Shown piece after piece: positions 9,546 to 18,073 of a DNA stretch of 52,870 nt. The notes below the pieces were generated by a model. It made no database searches. It was not told the origin of the DNA and worked only from the letters and a program-made list of their open reading frames with translations. Origin of the DNA: Gemmatimonas sp. (GTDB lineage: Bacteria; Gemmatimonadota; Gemmatimonadetes; Gemmatimonadales; Gemmatimonadaceae); contig JAABRL010000025.1 of the NCBI GenBank assembly GCA_011390935.1, positions 1 to 52,870 of the forward strand. Reading direction: 5' to 3'. Within the stretch, counting starts at the first letter, position 1. Each line of letters starts with the position of its first letter. The position numbers and the translations under genes are program-made.

Positions 9546-10169
9546 TCAGGTGAAGTATCGCTCCTTGAGCACGAACGCTGCGATGAGCGCCACGTACTGC
9601 AGCACGGTGCTGCGTTCGCTCCAGACGGCTTCACCCCAGGCGTGCGGTCCGCTGCTCGGCGTGCTCGGTGGGCGCGGAAACCAGCGCGGCGTGCGCTCCT
9701 TGTACGCGAGATACTCCGCGCCGAAGATCGACTCCAGCACCCCTTCCTCGTACCGCACGATGTAGTGGTACTCGATGGCGAAGATGAGCGCCGCCACGGG
9801 CAGGAACCAGAGCACCCCCGAGACCACGGTAAAGCCAAGCCATACCATCCAGTTACCCACGTAGAGCGGGTTGCGACACCAGGCGAAGGCGCCATAGTCG
9901 ACCAACCGCTGCACGTTGCGAGAGCGCCGCCGCGTGACGGTGCCGGCGGCCGCCACCCCGGCGAGTCGGATGAATTCCCCGATGGCCACCATGAGCAGAC
10001 CGATCAGCCAGGTCTCGGGGGCCTGCACCCCGGGAACGAGCAGGGGGACCGCCAGAAACGGGACGGGGATCCAGCCTCGGTTGCGGAAGAGCACTTCCCC
10101 GATGCGCGCGGCCTGTGTCTGTTCGGCCGCGCACGGTTCGGCCGCGGCAGTCACGGAGTTCGTAGTCAT
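9546..10169 (-). CDS. Isoprenylcysteine carboxyl methyltransferase/phospholipid methyltransferase-family membrane protein
   Basis: A 207-residue integral membrane protein with four to five hydrophobic helices. The family's cofactor-binding C-terminal half is visible: CRNPLYVGN, then EYHYIVRYEEG and EYLAYKERTPRWFPRPP, as in ICMT/PEMT-type SAM-dependent methyltransferases. Bacterial members methylate lipids or small molecules; the substrate cannot be read from sequence. The ATG at 10169 starts the first natural N-terminus, and the 240-codon extension upstream runs antisense into RNase D and is rejected. It converges on the ferredoxin gene across a terminator. Confidence 0.82.
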   Translation of the reverse strand: MTTNSVTAAAEPCAAEQTQAARIGEVLFRNRGWIPVPFLAVPLLVPGVQAPETWLIGLLMVAIGEFIRLAGVAAAGTVTRRRSRNVQRLVDYGAFAWCRNPLYVGNWMVWLGFTVVSGVLWFLPVAALIFAIEYHYIVRYEEGVLESIFGAEYLAYKERTPRWFPRPPSTPSSGPHAWGEAVWSERSTVLQYVALIAAFVLKERYFT

Positions 10170-10360
10170 CGTCGACCTGATCGTGATGGGGGCGGCGCAA
10201 GCGCCAGTCGTCCCAGTGAAATGCGGTTGGTCCCGCGGGCAAGTGGGCACGGAAACGTAGCGTCCGGAGGCGCACGGCGCATGTGCCCGTGATGAGTGGC
10301 CGAGGTTTCTGCACTCCGGTCGCCGGCAGGATCGCCCAAGGCTATGCACATCGTTGTGGC

Positions 10361-11644
10361 ATGCCGATAGCTTTGTCAGGTGGCGCGCACATCGCGCGCC
10401 GTCCCCCGAGACTGCCTGTGTCCGACGCCACACCCCTCTACCTCGACAGCGCTGAATCCGTTGACCGATTTCTTTCCGAAATCGGGCAGCCGACGGCGAT
10501 TGCGATCGATACTGAAGGCGCCAGCTTCCACCGCTTCGTCGATCGGATCTACCTCTTGCAGTTGTCCACTGCGCAGCATCACGCGGTAATCGATCCGTTG
10601 CCCATCGGTACGCCAGAGCGCCTCGGGCGACTGTTGCAGGATCGTGGCGTGGAGGTGGTCCTGCACGACGCGGACTATGACCTGCGGCTGCTGCGTCAGG
10701 ACTACGGGTGGCAGGTGAACGCGCTGTTCGACACGCGCGTGGCCTCGCAGCTGCTGGGGTTGCGCGCGTTTGGGCTCGCGGCACTGCTCGAGCAGCACTT
10801 CGGCATCAAACTCGACAAGAAGCATCAGCGGGCGGACTGGTCCATGCGTCCGCTGTCGGCCGACATGCTGGAGTACGCGGCGCTCGATACACGTTGGTTG
10901 CTCGATCTGCGCACCAAGTTGCGCACGCAGCTGGAGCAGCTGGGGCGCTGGCATTGGGCGCAAGAGGAGTTCGCACGCGCCGAGGGCACGCAGTGGTCGA
11001 ATGAGGAAGCGACGCAGGCGTTCCTGAAGATGAAGGGTGCCCGCGACCTCAATCGTCGAGAGCTGGCGCGGCTGCGGGAGCTGGTGGCGTGGCGCGACGA
11101 TATCGCGCGGGAAATCGATCGCGCCACCTTCCGCGTGATCGGCAACGAGACGCTGCTCGAACTGGCGCGCCTGTCGCCCGCCACGGCCGGTGAGCTCACG
11201 CGCGTGAAGGGGTTCCCACGTTCCATGTCCGAGTCACGAACTGCCGCGCTGCTGGCGGCGTTGCGCCGCGGTGATGCGGTTCCGGACGCCGACCTGCCAC
11301 GGTTTCCGAAGTCTGCTCGGTGGGATCGCGACCCTGACTTTGACGAGCGGACCAGCCGTCTCAAGGCCGTGCGCGACGTGGCGGCAGACCGACTGGCGCT
11401 CGACCCCGGCGTGCTCTGCTCACGGGATCGACTTGAAGCGGTCGCGCGCAAACAGCCGCGGGCCCTCGAGGAGTTCGAGGCGATCCCCGAGCTGCGGCGT
11501 TGGCAGGTGGAAGTGCTCGGCGAGGGATTTCTGCGCGCCCTGCACTCCAGCGGGGCGGCGGCGAGCGCACCGACGCCGACTACGGTCAAGCCGGTCACGA
11601 TGTCGCACGGCGACGACGATTCGCCCTACCGCACCGACGATTGA
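10361..11644 (+). CDS. rnd: Ribonuclease D (3'-5' exoribonuclease)
   Basis: A DEDD-superfamily 3'-5' exonuclease that trims tRNA and other small RNA ends. Exo I is IAIDTEGASFH (Asp and Glu), Exo II is VVLHDADYDLRLL and Exo III is YAALDTRWLLDL (Tyr and Asp). An HRDC-type helical domain follows (NRRELARLRELVAWRDDIAR), with a second helical repeat near LDPGVLCSRDRLEAVAR. Two starts are plausible: ATG 10361 used here, or GTG 10418, which removes 19 residues ahead of the exonuclease fold. The 191 bp upstream must hold divergent promoters for this gene and the methyltransferase. Confidence 0.93.
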   Translation: MPIALSGGAHIARRPPRLPVSDATPLYLDSAESVDRFLSEIGQPTAIAIDTEGASFHRFVDRIYLLQLSTAQHHAVIDPLPIGTPERLGRLLQDRGVEVVLHDADYDLRLLRQDYGWQVNALFDTRVASQLLGLRAFGLAALLEQHFGIKLDKKHQRADWSMRPLSADMLEYAALDTRWLLDLRTKLRTQLEQLGRWHWAQEEFARAEGTQWSNEEATQAFLKMKGARDLNRRELARLRELVAWRDDIAREIDRATFRVIGNETLLELARLSPATAGELTRVKGFPRSMSESRTAALLAALRRGDAVPDADLPRFPKSARWDRDPDFDERTSRLKAVRDVAADRLALDPGVLCSRDRLEAVARKQPRALEEFEAIPELRRWQVEVLGEGFLRALHSSGAAASAPTPTTVKPVTMSHGDDDSPYRTDD

Positions 11645-11648
11645 CGCC

Positions 11649-11693
11649 TGTTGACTTTGCGCGACAGGCGCTGCCTGTTGCGCAGGGTCAACA
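11649..11693. other. Long imperfect hairpin after RNase D
   Basis: Two 20-nt arms pair at 17 of 20 positions around a 5-nt loop (CGCTG); the ends read TGTTGAC and GTCAACA. It begins 5 bp after the rnd stop and no T-run follows. It may be a terminator, a processing or protective structure, or an operator in the 282-bp gap before lspA. The rest of that gap shows a short AT-richer stretch near 11760-11800 and nothing else I can name. Confidence 0.55.
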
Positions 11694-11926
11694 GCGTGCG
11701 GTGTCGTGGAAACGGCTCGGACAAGGTGGCGAGCAAACCGACGCTCTGGTTCGTCGTAGTTTTCCTTTATCCGTATTTTGGAAGATGTTTATGGGTAGAC
11801 GATTACGTAGAGCGTGAGGCTCGTCACGCCGGAGTCACACGCGGCACGGAGAGTGCAACGTCAAGACAACAACGGGTGCGGGGTTTCCCGCACCGACGGA
11901 CTGTCTCGAGACGAGAGGACCCGACC

Positions 11927-12490
11927 ATGTCGCTGCGCATCACTCCCGACGGTGTGAACGGAACCGCATCGTCACCCCAGCAGATCGCATTGCGCTTCAT
12001 GGGCTGGGCGACGCTCGTGCTCATGGCTGATCTGATCACCAAGCAGTGGGCGGTGACCTCGCTGGCGGATCGCGCCATTCCGCTCGTGGATTGGTTCTCG
12101 CTGTTTCTGGTGTTCAACACCGGCGCGGCGGGCGGCGTCTCGCTTGGCCCGTACACGTGGCTGATCAATCTGGTCGGCACCGCCGCCACCGTCGCCATGG
12201 TGGTCGCGGTGGTGCTCCCGCTCGCCAAGGTGGACGCACGGGCGTCGGCGGCGATGGGAATGGTCGCGGGAGGCGCGCTGGGCAATCTCGCCAGCCTGCT
12301 CGGCGAGGCGCGCGGTGTGCCCGACTTCCTGGCGCTGCGCATTTCCGACGCCTACGTGATCTTCAACATCGCCGACGTCGGACTCTGGGCAGGCGCGGCG
12401 GTGCTGGTGCCGGTGACGCTGGGACTGGTGCGCATCATCCGCGCCGAGCGGCGCGGTCTGGTGCGCGTGCCGCTTCAGAACCCCATGTAG
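11927..12490 (+). CDS. lspA: Signal peptidase II-like (LspA family) membrane protein, divergent
   Basis: LspA cleaves lipoprotein signal peptides in the inner membrane. The 187-residue protein has four hydrophobic helices and the family landmarks in order: MADLITKQW (residues 33-41), NTGAAGG (64-70, normally NxGAAF), GGALGN (115-120), VPDF with D133, and FNIAD with D150. D133 and D150 match the two catalytic Asp residues. However, the usual NLxDRL after GGALGN is replaced by NLASLL, and the Phe of the GAAF motif is missing. It is therefore either a divergent functional LspA or a paralogue. The ATG at 11927 follows GAGAGGA. Confidence 0.75.
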   Translation: MSLRITPDGVNGTASSPQQIALRFMGWATLVLMADLITKQWAVTSLADRAIPLVDWFSLFLVFNTGAAGGVSLGPYTWLINLVGTAATVAMVVAVVLPLAKVDARASAAMGMVAGGALGNLASLLGEARGVPDFLALRISDAYVIFNIADVGLWAGAAVLVPVTLGLVRIIRAERRGLVRVPLQNPM

Positions 12491-12843
12491 GCGCGAACGC
12501 GCGGTTCGATGCGGTCTGGAGTCCACGCGGGGCTCCACACGAGGTTGACCACCACCTCGCCGACCCCTGGAATCGTACGCAGTTCTTTTTCAGCCTCACC
12601 CATGATCTCGGGGCCAGACGGGCACCCGGGGGATGTCAGCGACATGTCGACGCGGACGTCAGCGCCCGCCACCGTCACGTCGTAGATCAGCCCGAGATCG
12701 ACGATGTTGAGGTTGAGTTCGGGGTCTTTGACCCGGCGCAGCACGAGGCGCGCCTGATCCGGGGAGAACGCCGCGTCGACCGACTCGCCAGATTCGGCGG
12801 GCTCAGAGGTGGACGGTGCGTTGAGTTCGGTGTCGTTGTGCAT
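12475..12843 (-). CDS. SufT/MIP18-type (DUF59, PaaD-like) metal-sulfur assembly factor
   Basis: A 122-residue protein whose DUF59 domain covers about residues 30-105, with the signature VKDPELNLNIVDLGLIY and the family cysteine C74 in LTSPGCPSGPEI. Members help mature Fe-S proteins or load clusters on target enzymes. The ATG at 12843 is chosen over the one at 12855 because it has a perfect GGAGG five bases upstream. Its 3' end overlaps the convergent lspA end by 16 bp. It is separate from the suf operon, but the window also holds suf and hydrogenase genes that need clusters. Confidence 0.87.
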   Translation of the reverse strand: MHNDTELNAPSTSEPAESGESVDAAFSPDQARLVLRRVKDPELNLNIVDLGLIYDVTVAGADVRVDMSLTSPGCPSGPEIMGEAEKELRTIPGVGEVVVNLVWSPAWTPDRIEPRVRAYMGF

Positions 12844-12937
12844 GAATCCCTCCATTCCGCAAAGATAGCACGGTGCGGAAGGGTTCCCGAGTAGGCCGCT
12901 CGGGTTGCGGCATCGTCATGGCCGCGAGCCGCAGGAA

Positions 12938-14299
12938 CTAGCGGCCGCGCGCAGTGGTCACCTTCTTGGCGACCGGCTTTTTCACCGGCGCACGGCGAAC
13001 CGGTCGCCGCGCGGCGCGCAGGGGGGTGTTCCAGTTCACCTGCTTGTCCGCGCGAAAGGCGACGGGCATGGCCCGGACGCCCGTGGGATCGTCCATCACG
13101 GCGAGGAGCGCAGCATCGGCCAGATCGTGCCGCACGTCCATGATCACCGTTGCCGGTCGACGCGCCTTGGGGGCGTGCACGCGGTTGGCGAGCAGGATCA
13201 CGAACATATCGTGATCGGGGTCGATCCAGAGCGACGTTCCGGTGTAGCCCGTGTGCCCGTAGGCGCGGCTGGTGAGGTACTGGCCGCAACCGCCTTCCCC
13301 AGCGCAGGTGTCCCAGCCGAGGGCGCGACGACCGGCGGTGCGGGCGGTGAAGCGCGCCACGGTGCTGTCGGAGACGATACGCGCGTTGCCGTAGATCCCA
13401 CCTTGCAGCAGCATCTGGGCGAAGACCGAGAGATCCGCCGCGGTGCTGAAGAGGCCAGCGTGACCGGAGACGCCGCCGAGCCGATAGGCGTTCTCGTCGT
13501 GCACCTCGCCACGCAGCGGATAGCCGCGGGGCGGGGAGACCTCAGTCGGTGCGATCCGGCTCAGTTCGCGCAAAGAGGGGTTGAACGCCGTTTGCGTCAT
13601 GCCGAGCGGGGTGAAGATGCGCTCCTGCGTGAAGGCATCGAACGACTGGCCGGACACGGCCTCGACGATGAACGAGAGCAGCATGGGGCCGAGGTCGGAA
13701 TACTCATAGACGGCGCCGGGCGTATTGCGAAGCGGAGCGGCCAGTACAGCCGCCCGTGCGGCTGCGACGCTATTGTACCGGCGCCACAGCTCGAGCCCCG
13801 CGGGCAGGCCGGCGCGGTGCGTGAGCAGATGGGCGACGGTGACGGCGCCGCGGTTGCCCGCCGTCCCGAAGGCTGGGAGGTAGCGGGCGATCGGCGCGTC
13901 GAGCGCGACCTTCCCCTCATCGTACAGCACCATGATCGCGGTGGTGGTGGCCACCACTTTCGTGAGCGACGCCAGATCGTAGACGGTTTCGGCGGGGTCG
14001 ACGCGGGCACTCCCCTCCCGCCAGTCGAGCGTGCCGATGCCACGCGACCAGACCGCGTAGCCCTTGCGCCCCACCACGACGGCGGCGCCCGGGAAACCCC
14101 CAGCGGTGACGCCACGCTCCACGACGCGGTCGATGGCGCTGAGCCGTTCGGCCGACATGCCCACCACGCCCGGTGCCACAACGGGCAATCCGCCGCCCAT
14201 GCGATACGCCGACTCGGGCGCGTCGAACGGGTTGGCGAAGAGCAGGAAAGCCGAGAGCAGGATCACGGTGTGGGCCCGGAGGGTGGTGCAGGACGCCAA
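12938..14299 (-). CDS. Serine beta-lactamase-like hydrolase (class C/PBP4* family), exported
   Basis: This 453-residue protein has an N-terminal hydrophobic signal (VILLSAFLLFA). The fold of class C beta-lactamases and DD-peptidases follows, with S111-L-T-K114 (nucleophile and general base), Y200-S-D202 (the YxN-equivalent, with Asp) and HTG near residue 373. Such proteins act on D-amino-acid peptides or esters; resistance is not implied. The C-terminal 30 residues are unusually rich in Arg/Lys/Pro/Ala and lie outside the fold. The start is uncertain: TTG 14299 used here, or GTG 14266. No good ribosome site is seen for either. Confidence 0.85.
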   Translation of the reverse strand: MASCTTLRAHTVILLSAFLLFANPFDAPESAYRMGGGLPVVAPGVVGMSAERLSAIDRVVERGVTAGGFPGAAVVVGRKGYAVWSRGIGTLDWREGSARVDPAETVYDLASLTKVVATTTAIMVLYDEGKVALDAPIARYLPAFGTAGNRGAVTVAHLLTHRAGLPAGLELWRRYNSVAAARAAVLAAPLRNTPGAVYEYSDLGPMLLSFIVEAVSGQSFDAFTQERIFTPLGMTQTAFNPSLRELSRIAPTEVSPPRGYPLRGEVHDENAYRLGGVSGHAGLFSTAADLSVFAQMLLQGGIYGNARIVSDSTVARFTARTAGRRALGWDTCAGEGGCGQYLTSRAYGHTGYTGTSLWIDPDHDMFVILLANRVHAPKARRPATVIMDVRHDLADAALLAVMDDPTGVRAMPVAFRADKQVNWNTPLRAARRPVRRAPVKKPVAKKVTTARGR

Positions 14300-14565
14300 C
14301 GACGCGGGGAGGAGCCCACGCGGAACAGCCCAAAGCGGGAGCGCTTCCGATCAAACGCACACTGCCTCCTGCCTGCTGACAGTATCGGCAGGGGAGAGGT
14401 AACCGTTCAGTGCGCGCCATGGTGCGTACTGTCACACTGCGGGTAGGACCACGGCCCGTCAAGGTTCCAACCCCGGATCGGCAAATTGGTTGCCGACGCC
14501 CGCAGGCGCAGACGGAGCAACGCGGCAACCCTTCCGTGGGAATGCGTGTCAGATTGGGAGATCCT

Positions 14566-15138
14566 ATGGAGACCGACGCCGCCCTCGTACGCCGCGCGAT
14601 CGACGGGGACGAGCGCGCCATGCGCCTGCTGTGGAACACGCACAGCGCGCACGTGGACGCGATCGTCTCCCGCCTCGCCGGCGATCCCGATCTTGCACAA
14701 GACCTCGCTCAGGAAGTCTGGATTCAGATCTTCCGGGCGCTACCGTCGTGGCGTGGCGACTCCAAGTTCAGCACGTGGTTGCATCGCGTCGCGGTGAATC
14801 GGTCGCTGAACGCGCTGCGGCGCACGCGGCGATTGGCCGCCGTGGAATCACCGATCGAGGAGCACACGGTCACGGTGGCGCACGACGAGGGGATGCGCTC
14901 CATGCTGGCAGCGTCAATCAATGAGGCATGTCAGCAGCTCGCGCCCGGTGCGCGTACGGTGTTCTATCTGCACGACGTGGAAGGGTACACGCACGAGGAG
15001 ATTGCCAGCGAGCTGGGGATCACCGCGGGCGGCTCCAAATCACAGCTGTTCAAGGCGCGCGCCAAGCTTCGTCGTCTGCTGGCGCCGTTGATCGATGTCT
15101 CCGACGATACTGCGGAACGCGGGTATGCCACATCTTGA
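14566..15138 (+). CDS. ECF-family RNA polymerase sigma factor (RpoE-like)
   Basis: A 190-residue sigma-70 family member with region 2 (DLAQDLAQEVWIQIFRALPSW and STWLHRVAVNRSLNALRR) and region 4 (LAPGARTVFYLHDVEGYTHEEIA), with no region 1 or 3, as in ECF factors. The start ATG at 14566 follows GGGAG. It overlaps the anti-sigma gene by 14 bp, so the pair is translationally linked. The 266 bp upstream hold no gene and presumably the promoter, with the divergent hydrolase beyond. The stimulus cannot be read from sequence. Confidence 0.94.
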   Translation: METDAALVRRAIDGDERAMRLLWNTHSAHVDAIVSRLAGDPDLAQDLAQEVWIQIFRALPSWRGDSKFSTWLHRVAVNRSLNALRRTRRLAAVESPIEEHTVTVAHDEGMRSMLAASINEACQQLAPGARTVFYLHDVEGYTHEEIASELGITAGGSKSQLFKARAKLRRLLAPLIDVSDDTAERGYATS

Positions 15139-15823
15139 GTTGGAGCGCCTGGCGGCGCTTGATCATGACGCCCCCTCACCTGAGGAGCTGGCGCATCTGG
15201 CGACGTGCCTCGCCTGTCGGCGCGAGCAGGAGGCATTCGCCCAGTTGGCGGATCTGGCCGGATCGCAGGCCACGGCCCCCGCTCGTCTCGACGTGCCGCG
15301 GCTCACCGAGTGGGAGTCGTTGGCGACGGCGCTGCGTGCGGAGGGGCTGATGGCGGCGCCCGCGCCACAGGCCATGCGTCGGGCGGGCGCGCCGTGGTGG
15401 GCGCGTTCGGCGGCGGCCGCGGCGCTGCTCGTGTGTGGTGCGGCGGTGGGGCGCATGAGCGCCGGCGTGTCGTTGGGGCCGAGCGAGCCGGTGCCCCTGT
15501 CGTCCACGGCGACGGTTTCGGCGGAGCGCGAGTTCGCCTCCGTCGCGGAAGCCTCGGCTGTGCTCGATCGGGCGCAGCGCGACTACGAACGTGCCTCGTT
15601 CTGGCTGGCGTCGAATGACACCACGGTGAACGCGCAATCGTTGATTCGCGCGCGACTGGCCGCGCTCGAGCAGATGCTCACGGCGTCACGCGATGGCCTG
15701 TACGAGGCGCCGCAGGACCCGGTGCTCAACCAGTACTACCTCTCGGCCTACACCGCGCGTGAAGCGACGCTGCGCCAGCTGGGCGCGGCGTTGCCGGTGG
15801 ATCGCGTGATGGAGAGCTTCTGA
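15125..15823 (+). CDS. Membrane anti-sigma factor with a zinc-binding (ZAS) motif
   Basis: The 232-residue product starts with an anti-sigma domain carrying H24-x3-C28-x2-C31 (HLATCLAC), the zinc-binding anti-sigma signature. A single transmembrane helix (about residues 92-110, ARSAAAAALLVCGAAVG) separates it from an extracytoplasmic helical domain. Overlap with the sigma gene and TGATG coupling to the following PDZ gene make a three-gene unit. It should hold the sigma factor until an envelope signal triggers release. ATG 15125 was preferred over ATG 15095 because it starts just before the ZAS domain. Confidence 0.88.
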   Translation: MPHLELERLAALDHDAPSPEELAHLATCLACRREQEAFAQLADLAGSQATAPARLDVPRLTEWESLATALRAEGLMAAPAPQAMRRAGAPWWARSAAAAALLVCGAAVGRMSAGVSLGPSEPVPLSSTATVSAEREFASVAEASAVLDRAQRDYERASFWLASNDTTVNAQSLIRARLAALEQMLTASRDGLYEAPQDPVLNQYYLSAYTAREATLRQLGAALPVDRVMESF

Positions 15824-17223
15824 TGCGCGCGCGGCGTGTGATGCGCACGGTCGCGGGTGGTGCTGCGCTGGCGATGTTTGCGACCGATGGGGTTCAAGCG
15901 CAGCAGGGCGGCATGCGGTCAACGGGGCGCGTGACGCTCACCAGTGTGGGGGCCGACAACCTGTGCGTGAAGGAGGCGCGCGAGGGCGCGAGTCTCGCGC
16001 GGTTGCCCGAAGGCTTGGCGCTGCTGCGCATGCGCAGCGATCTCGAGGCCGCGTCGCGCTTGGAAACGGTGCGTCCGGCGTCGTCCAGCAACCGTCGAAC
16101 GCTCGAGTTGGTGCGGCGGGAAGTCGACTCGCTCGCGCGCGTGCTCGAGCGAGTCGTGCTCGCGGCACCGCGGCGTGATCTGGCACCGACGGATATGGAC
16201 ACCCGACGATTGGTCGACGCGCGTGTACGGCAACTCACGCCGAGTGTCGAAGTGATTGTGGAGTCGGCGCTGCGTCGGGTGGTTGGGACGCCGGTGTCGG
16301 CACGCAAGGGCTATTTCGGCGTGACGATTTCGAGCGTGCCGCTGCGCACGTCACTGCAGTCCGGTTACATCGTGAGCTATTGCGATTACCCGGTCGTGGA
16401 AGCGGTTGACCCGGGCTCACCGGCCGAACGCGCAGGCCTTTCGGCGGGTGACACGATCATCGCGTTCAATGGGCGCGATGTGCGGGTGGGCATGGTGGAC
16501 TATTCCGCGCTGCTCGCGCCCGATGCGAATGTGCGCGTGCGAACCCGTCGCGACGGTCGCACGCGTGAGACCACCGTCCGGGTTGCGGCGAGTGCGGCAC
16601 CGGTGCCGGTGCGCGCCTACGCGCGTGCCATGCAGGGGACGGCCACCATGGTGCGGGTAGCGGAGACCGAGGCAGCGTTGGCTGCTGCCGCGCCCACGGC
16701 GGAATCGATGACGGGGCGCGTCGCGGGCATGGCGACCGCGGCGTCGGTGTCGGCGATGCCCGGGGAATGGTTCTTCGAACAGAGCATGCCGGAGGGGCTG
16801 CGTGGTGTGGCCACGGTACGTGGCGGCAGTGATTCCAGTCGTCGTACGGCATTGCAGCCGCGTGGGGTGAGTCGCGTGTCCGAGCTCGCGGCCGTCGCGC
16901 CATCGCCGCCGGTGATGCTCACGATCTTTGCGAACGCGGACGACGCCATGGTGGGAGGGGCGCAGCTACGCTCGCTTGGCGCAGAGTTCCGGGCCGCGCT
17001 GTCGTTGCCCGAGGGCGTGCTGGTGATGCAGGTGCTGCGTGGTACGCCGGCGTCAGTGGCGGGGCTTCGCGAGGGCGATGTGATTCGCAGTGCGAACGGA
17101 CGGGCCGTTCGCCGAGTAGAGGACGTACGTCTGGCGCTCGAGTTGGGTGCGGACGCACGCAGCATTGCCCTGCGCGTGGTGCGCAATGATGCTCCTGAAC
17201 GCACCGTGACGATGACGTGGTGA
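15823..17223 (+). CDS. Exported protein with two PDZ domains, no protease domain
   Basis: A 466-residue protein with an N-terminal signal peptide ending near AQAQ. A helical region follows, then PDZ 1 around residues 160-255 (core VVEAVDPGSPAERAGLSAGD) and PDZ 2 around residues 370-460 (core LVMQVLRGTPASVAGLREGD). No trypsin-like or site-2 protease domain is present, so it is not DegS or RseP. Its position after the sigma/anti-sigma pair suggests a periplasmic sensor or adaptor for the anti-sigma factor. It converges with the matrixin gene 16 bp away. Confidence 0.82.
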   Translation: MRARRVMRTVAGGAALAMFATDGVQAQQGGMRSTGRVTLTSVGADNLCVKEAREGASLARLPEGLALLRMRSDLEAASRLETVRPASSSNRRTLELVRREVDSLARVLERVVLAAPRRDLAPTDMDTRRLVDARVRQLTPSVEVIVESALRRVVGTPVSARKGYFGVTISSVPLRTSLQSGYIVSYCDYPVVEAVDPGSPAERAGLSAGDTIIAFNGRDVRVGMVDYSALLAPDANVRVRTRRDGRTRETTVRVAASAAPVPVRAYARAMQGTATMVRVAETEAALAAAAPTAESMTGRVAGMATAASVSAMPGEWFFEQSMPEGLRGVATVRGGSDSSRRTALQPRGVSRVSELAAVAPSPPVMLTIFANADDAMVGGAQLRSLGAEFRAALSLPEGVLVMQVLRGTPASVAGLREGDVIRSANGRAVRRVEDVRLALELGADARSIALRVVRNDAPERTVTMTW

Positions 17224-17239
17224 GCGGCCAGCGCGCATG

Positions 17240-18067
17240 TCAGTCGCGCGTACTGCCCGCGGGCACCGAGTAGAGGAGGCGCACCGTCGCACGATCGGCG
17301 TCGCTGAGTTCGCGCGCACGTACGCGCGGCGCCATGATGTGTGTGGGGTCGTCCACATGATCGAGGCCGAGCAGGTGCCCGATTTCGTGCAGCGCGATCG
17401 AACGCAACTGCGGCATGGTGACCGCATCGCCGCGTGGGTGCAACAGGGCGAGTTCGATCTGACCGGCGACGAGCCACCACGCATCGTCGCGACTCCAGAT
17501 CGTGCGACCGCTGATGCCTTGTGCAAACTGCTCCACGAAGTGCACGTGCACGTCGGCCGTGGCCGAGTCGCGCACGAAGGTGAAGCGCATCGGGATGTCC
17601 GCGCTTGCCCACTCGTCGAACGCATCGCGCACAGCGCGCGGAAAAAGTGGATCCCAGCCGTCAAGTGCGCCGCCGTCGCCGATCCAGACGCGCAGCGGCG
17701 CCAACACGCGGTCGGGCCATCGGGTGAGCACGGAATCGCGCGCCTGCAGGAGCGTGGCGATGTACGTGCCTGACTCGCTCTGTCGCAGGTGACGCCGCAG
17801 CTCGGCGGCCGGCCATGTCGTGGCGCGCGGCACATCGGCCACGAACACCGGGGCCCCACTGCGGCGCTCTTCGGCGGGGCCGGCGGCGAGTGCGCCAGCT
17901 GCCGACTCACGTACCGCGGCGTCGCGTTCGGTACGGCCAACGCGCCCGTCGAACGTCATCGCCGTGCGAGTCGCCGATTCGCCTGCCGGGTAGGCACCGC
18001 TCTGCACCGCCACGAACGTGGCGAGTGAGGCGACCATGGCAACGAGGAGTCCATCGGCGACCTTCAT
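17240..18067 (-). CDS. Matrixin-type zinc metalloprotease, exported
   Basis: A 275-residue protein with an N-terminal signal/anchor (LLVAMVASLATFVAV) and a C-terminal metzincin catalytic domain. The zinc motif is H227-E228-I-G-H231-L-L-G-L-D-H237, followed by the Met-turn M245 in PTHIM. These match the matrixin/astacin-like pattern HExxHxxGxxH. The middle resembles matrixin strands (AFDEWASADIPMRFTFV). It would act outside the cytoplasm. It is last in the operon with the RsbQ-like and kinase genes and begins 6 bp after the alpha/beta hydrolase. Confidence 0.88.
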   Translation of the reverse strand: MKVADGLLVAMVASLATFVAVQSGAYPAGESATRTAMTFDGRVGRTERDAAVRESAAGALAAGPAEERRSGAPVFVADVPRATTWPAAELRRHLRQSESGTYIATLLQARDSVLTRWPDRVLAPLRVWIGDGGALDGWDPLFPRAVRDAFDEWASADIPMRFTFVRDSATADVHVHFVEQFAQGISGRTIWSRDDAWWLVAGQIELALLHPRGDAVTMPQLRSIALHEIGHLLGLDHVDDPTHIMAPRVRARELSDADRATVRLLYSVPAGSTRD

Positions 18068-18073
18068 GTGGCG

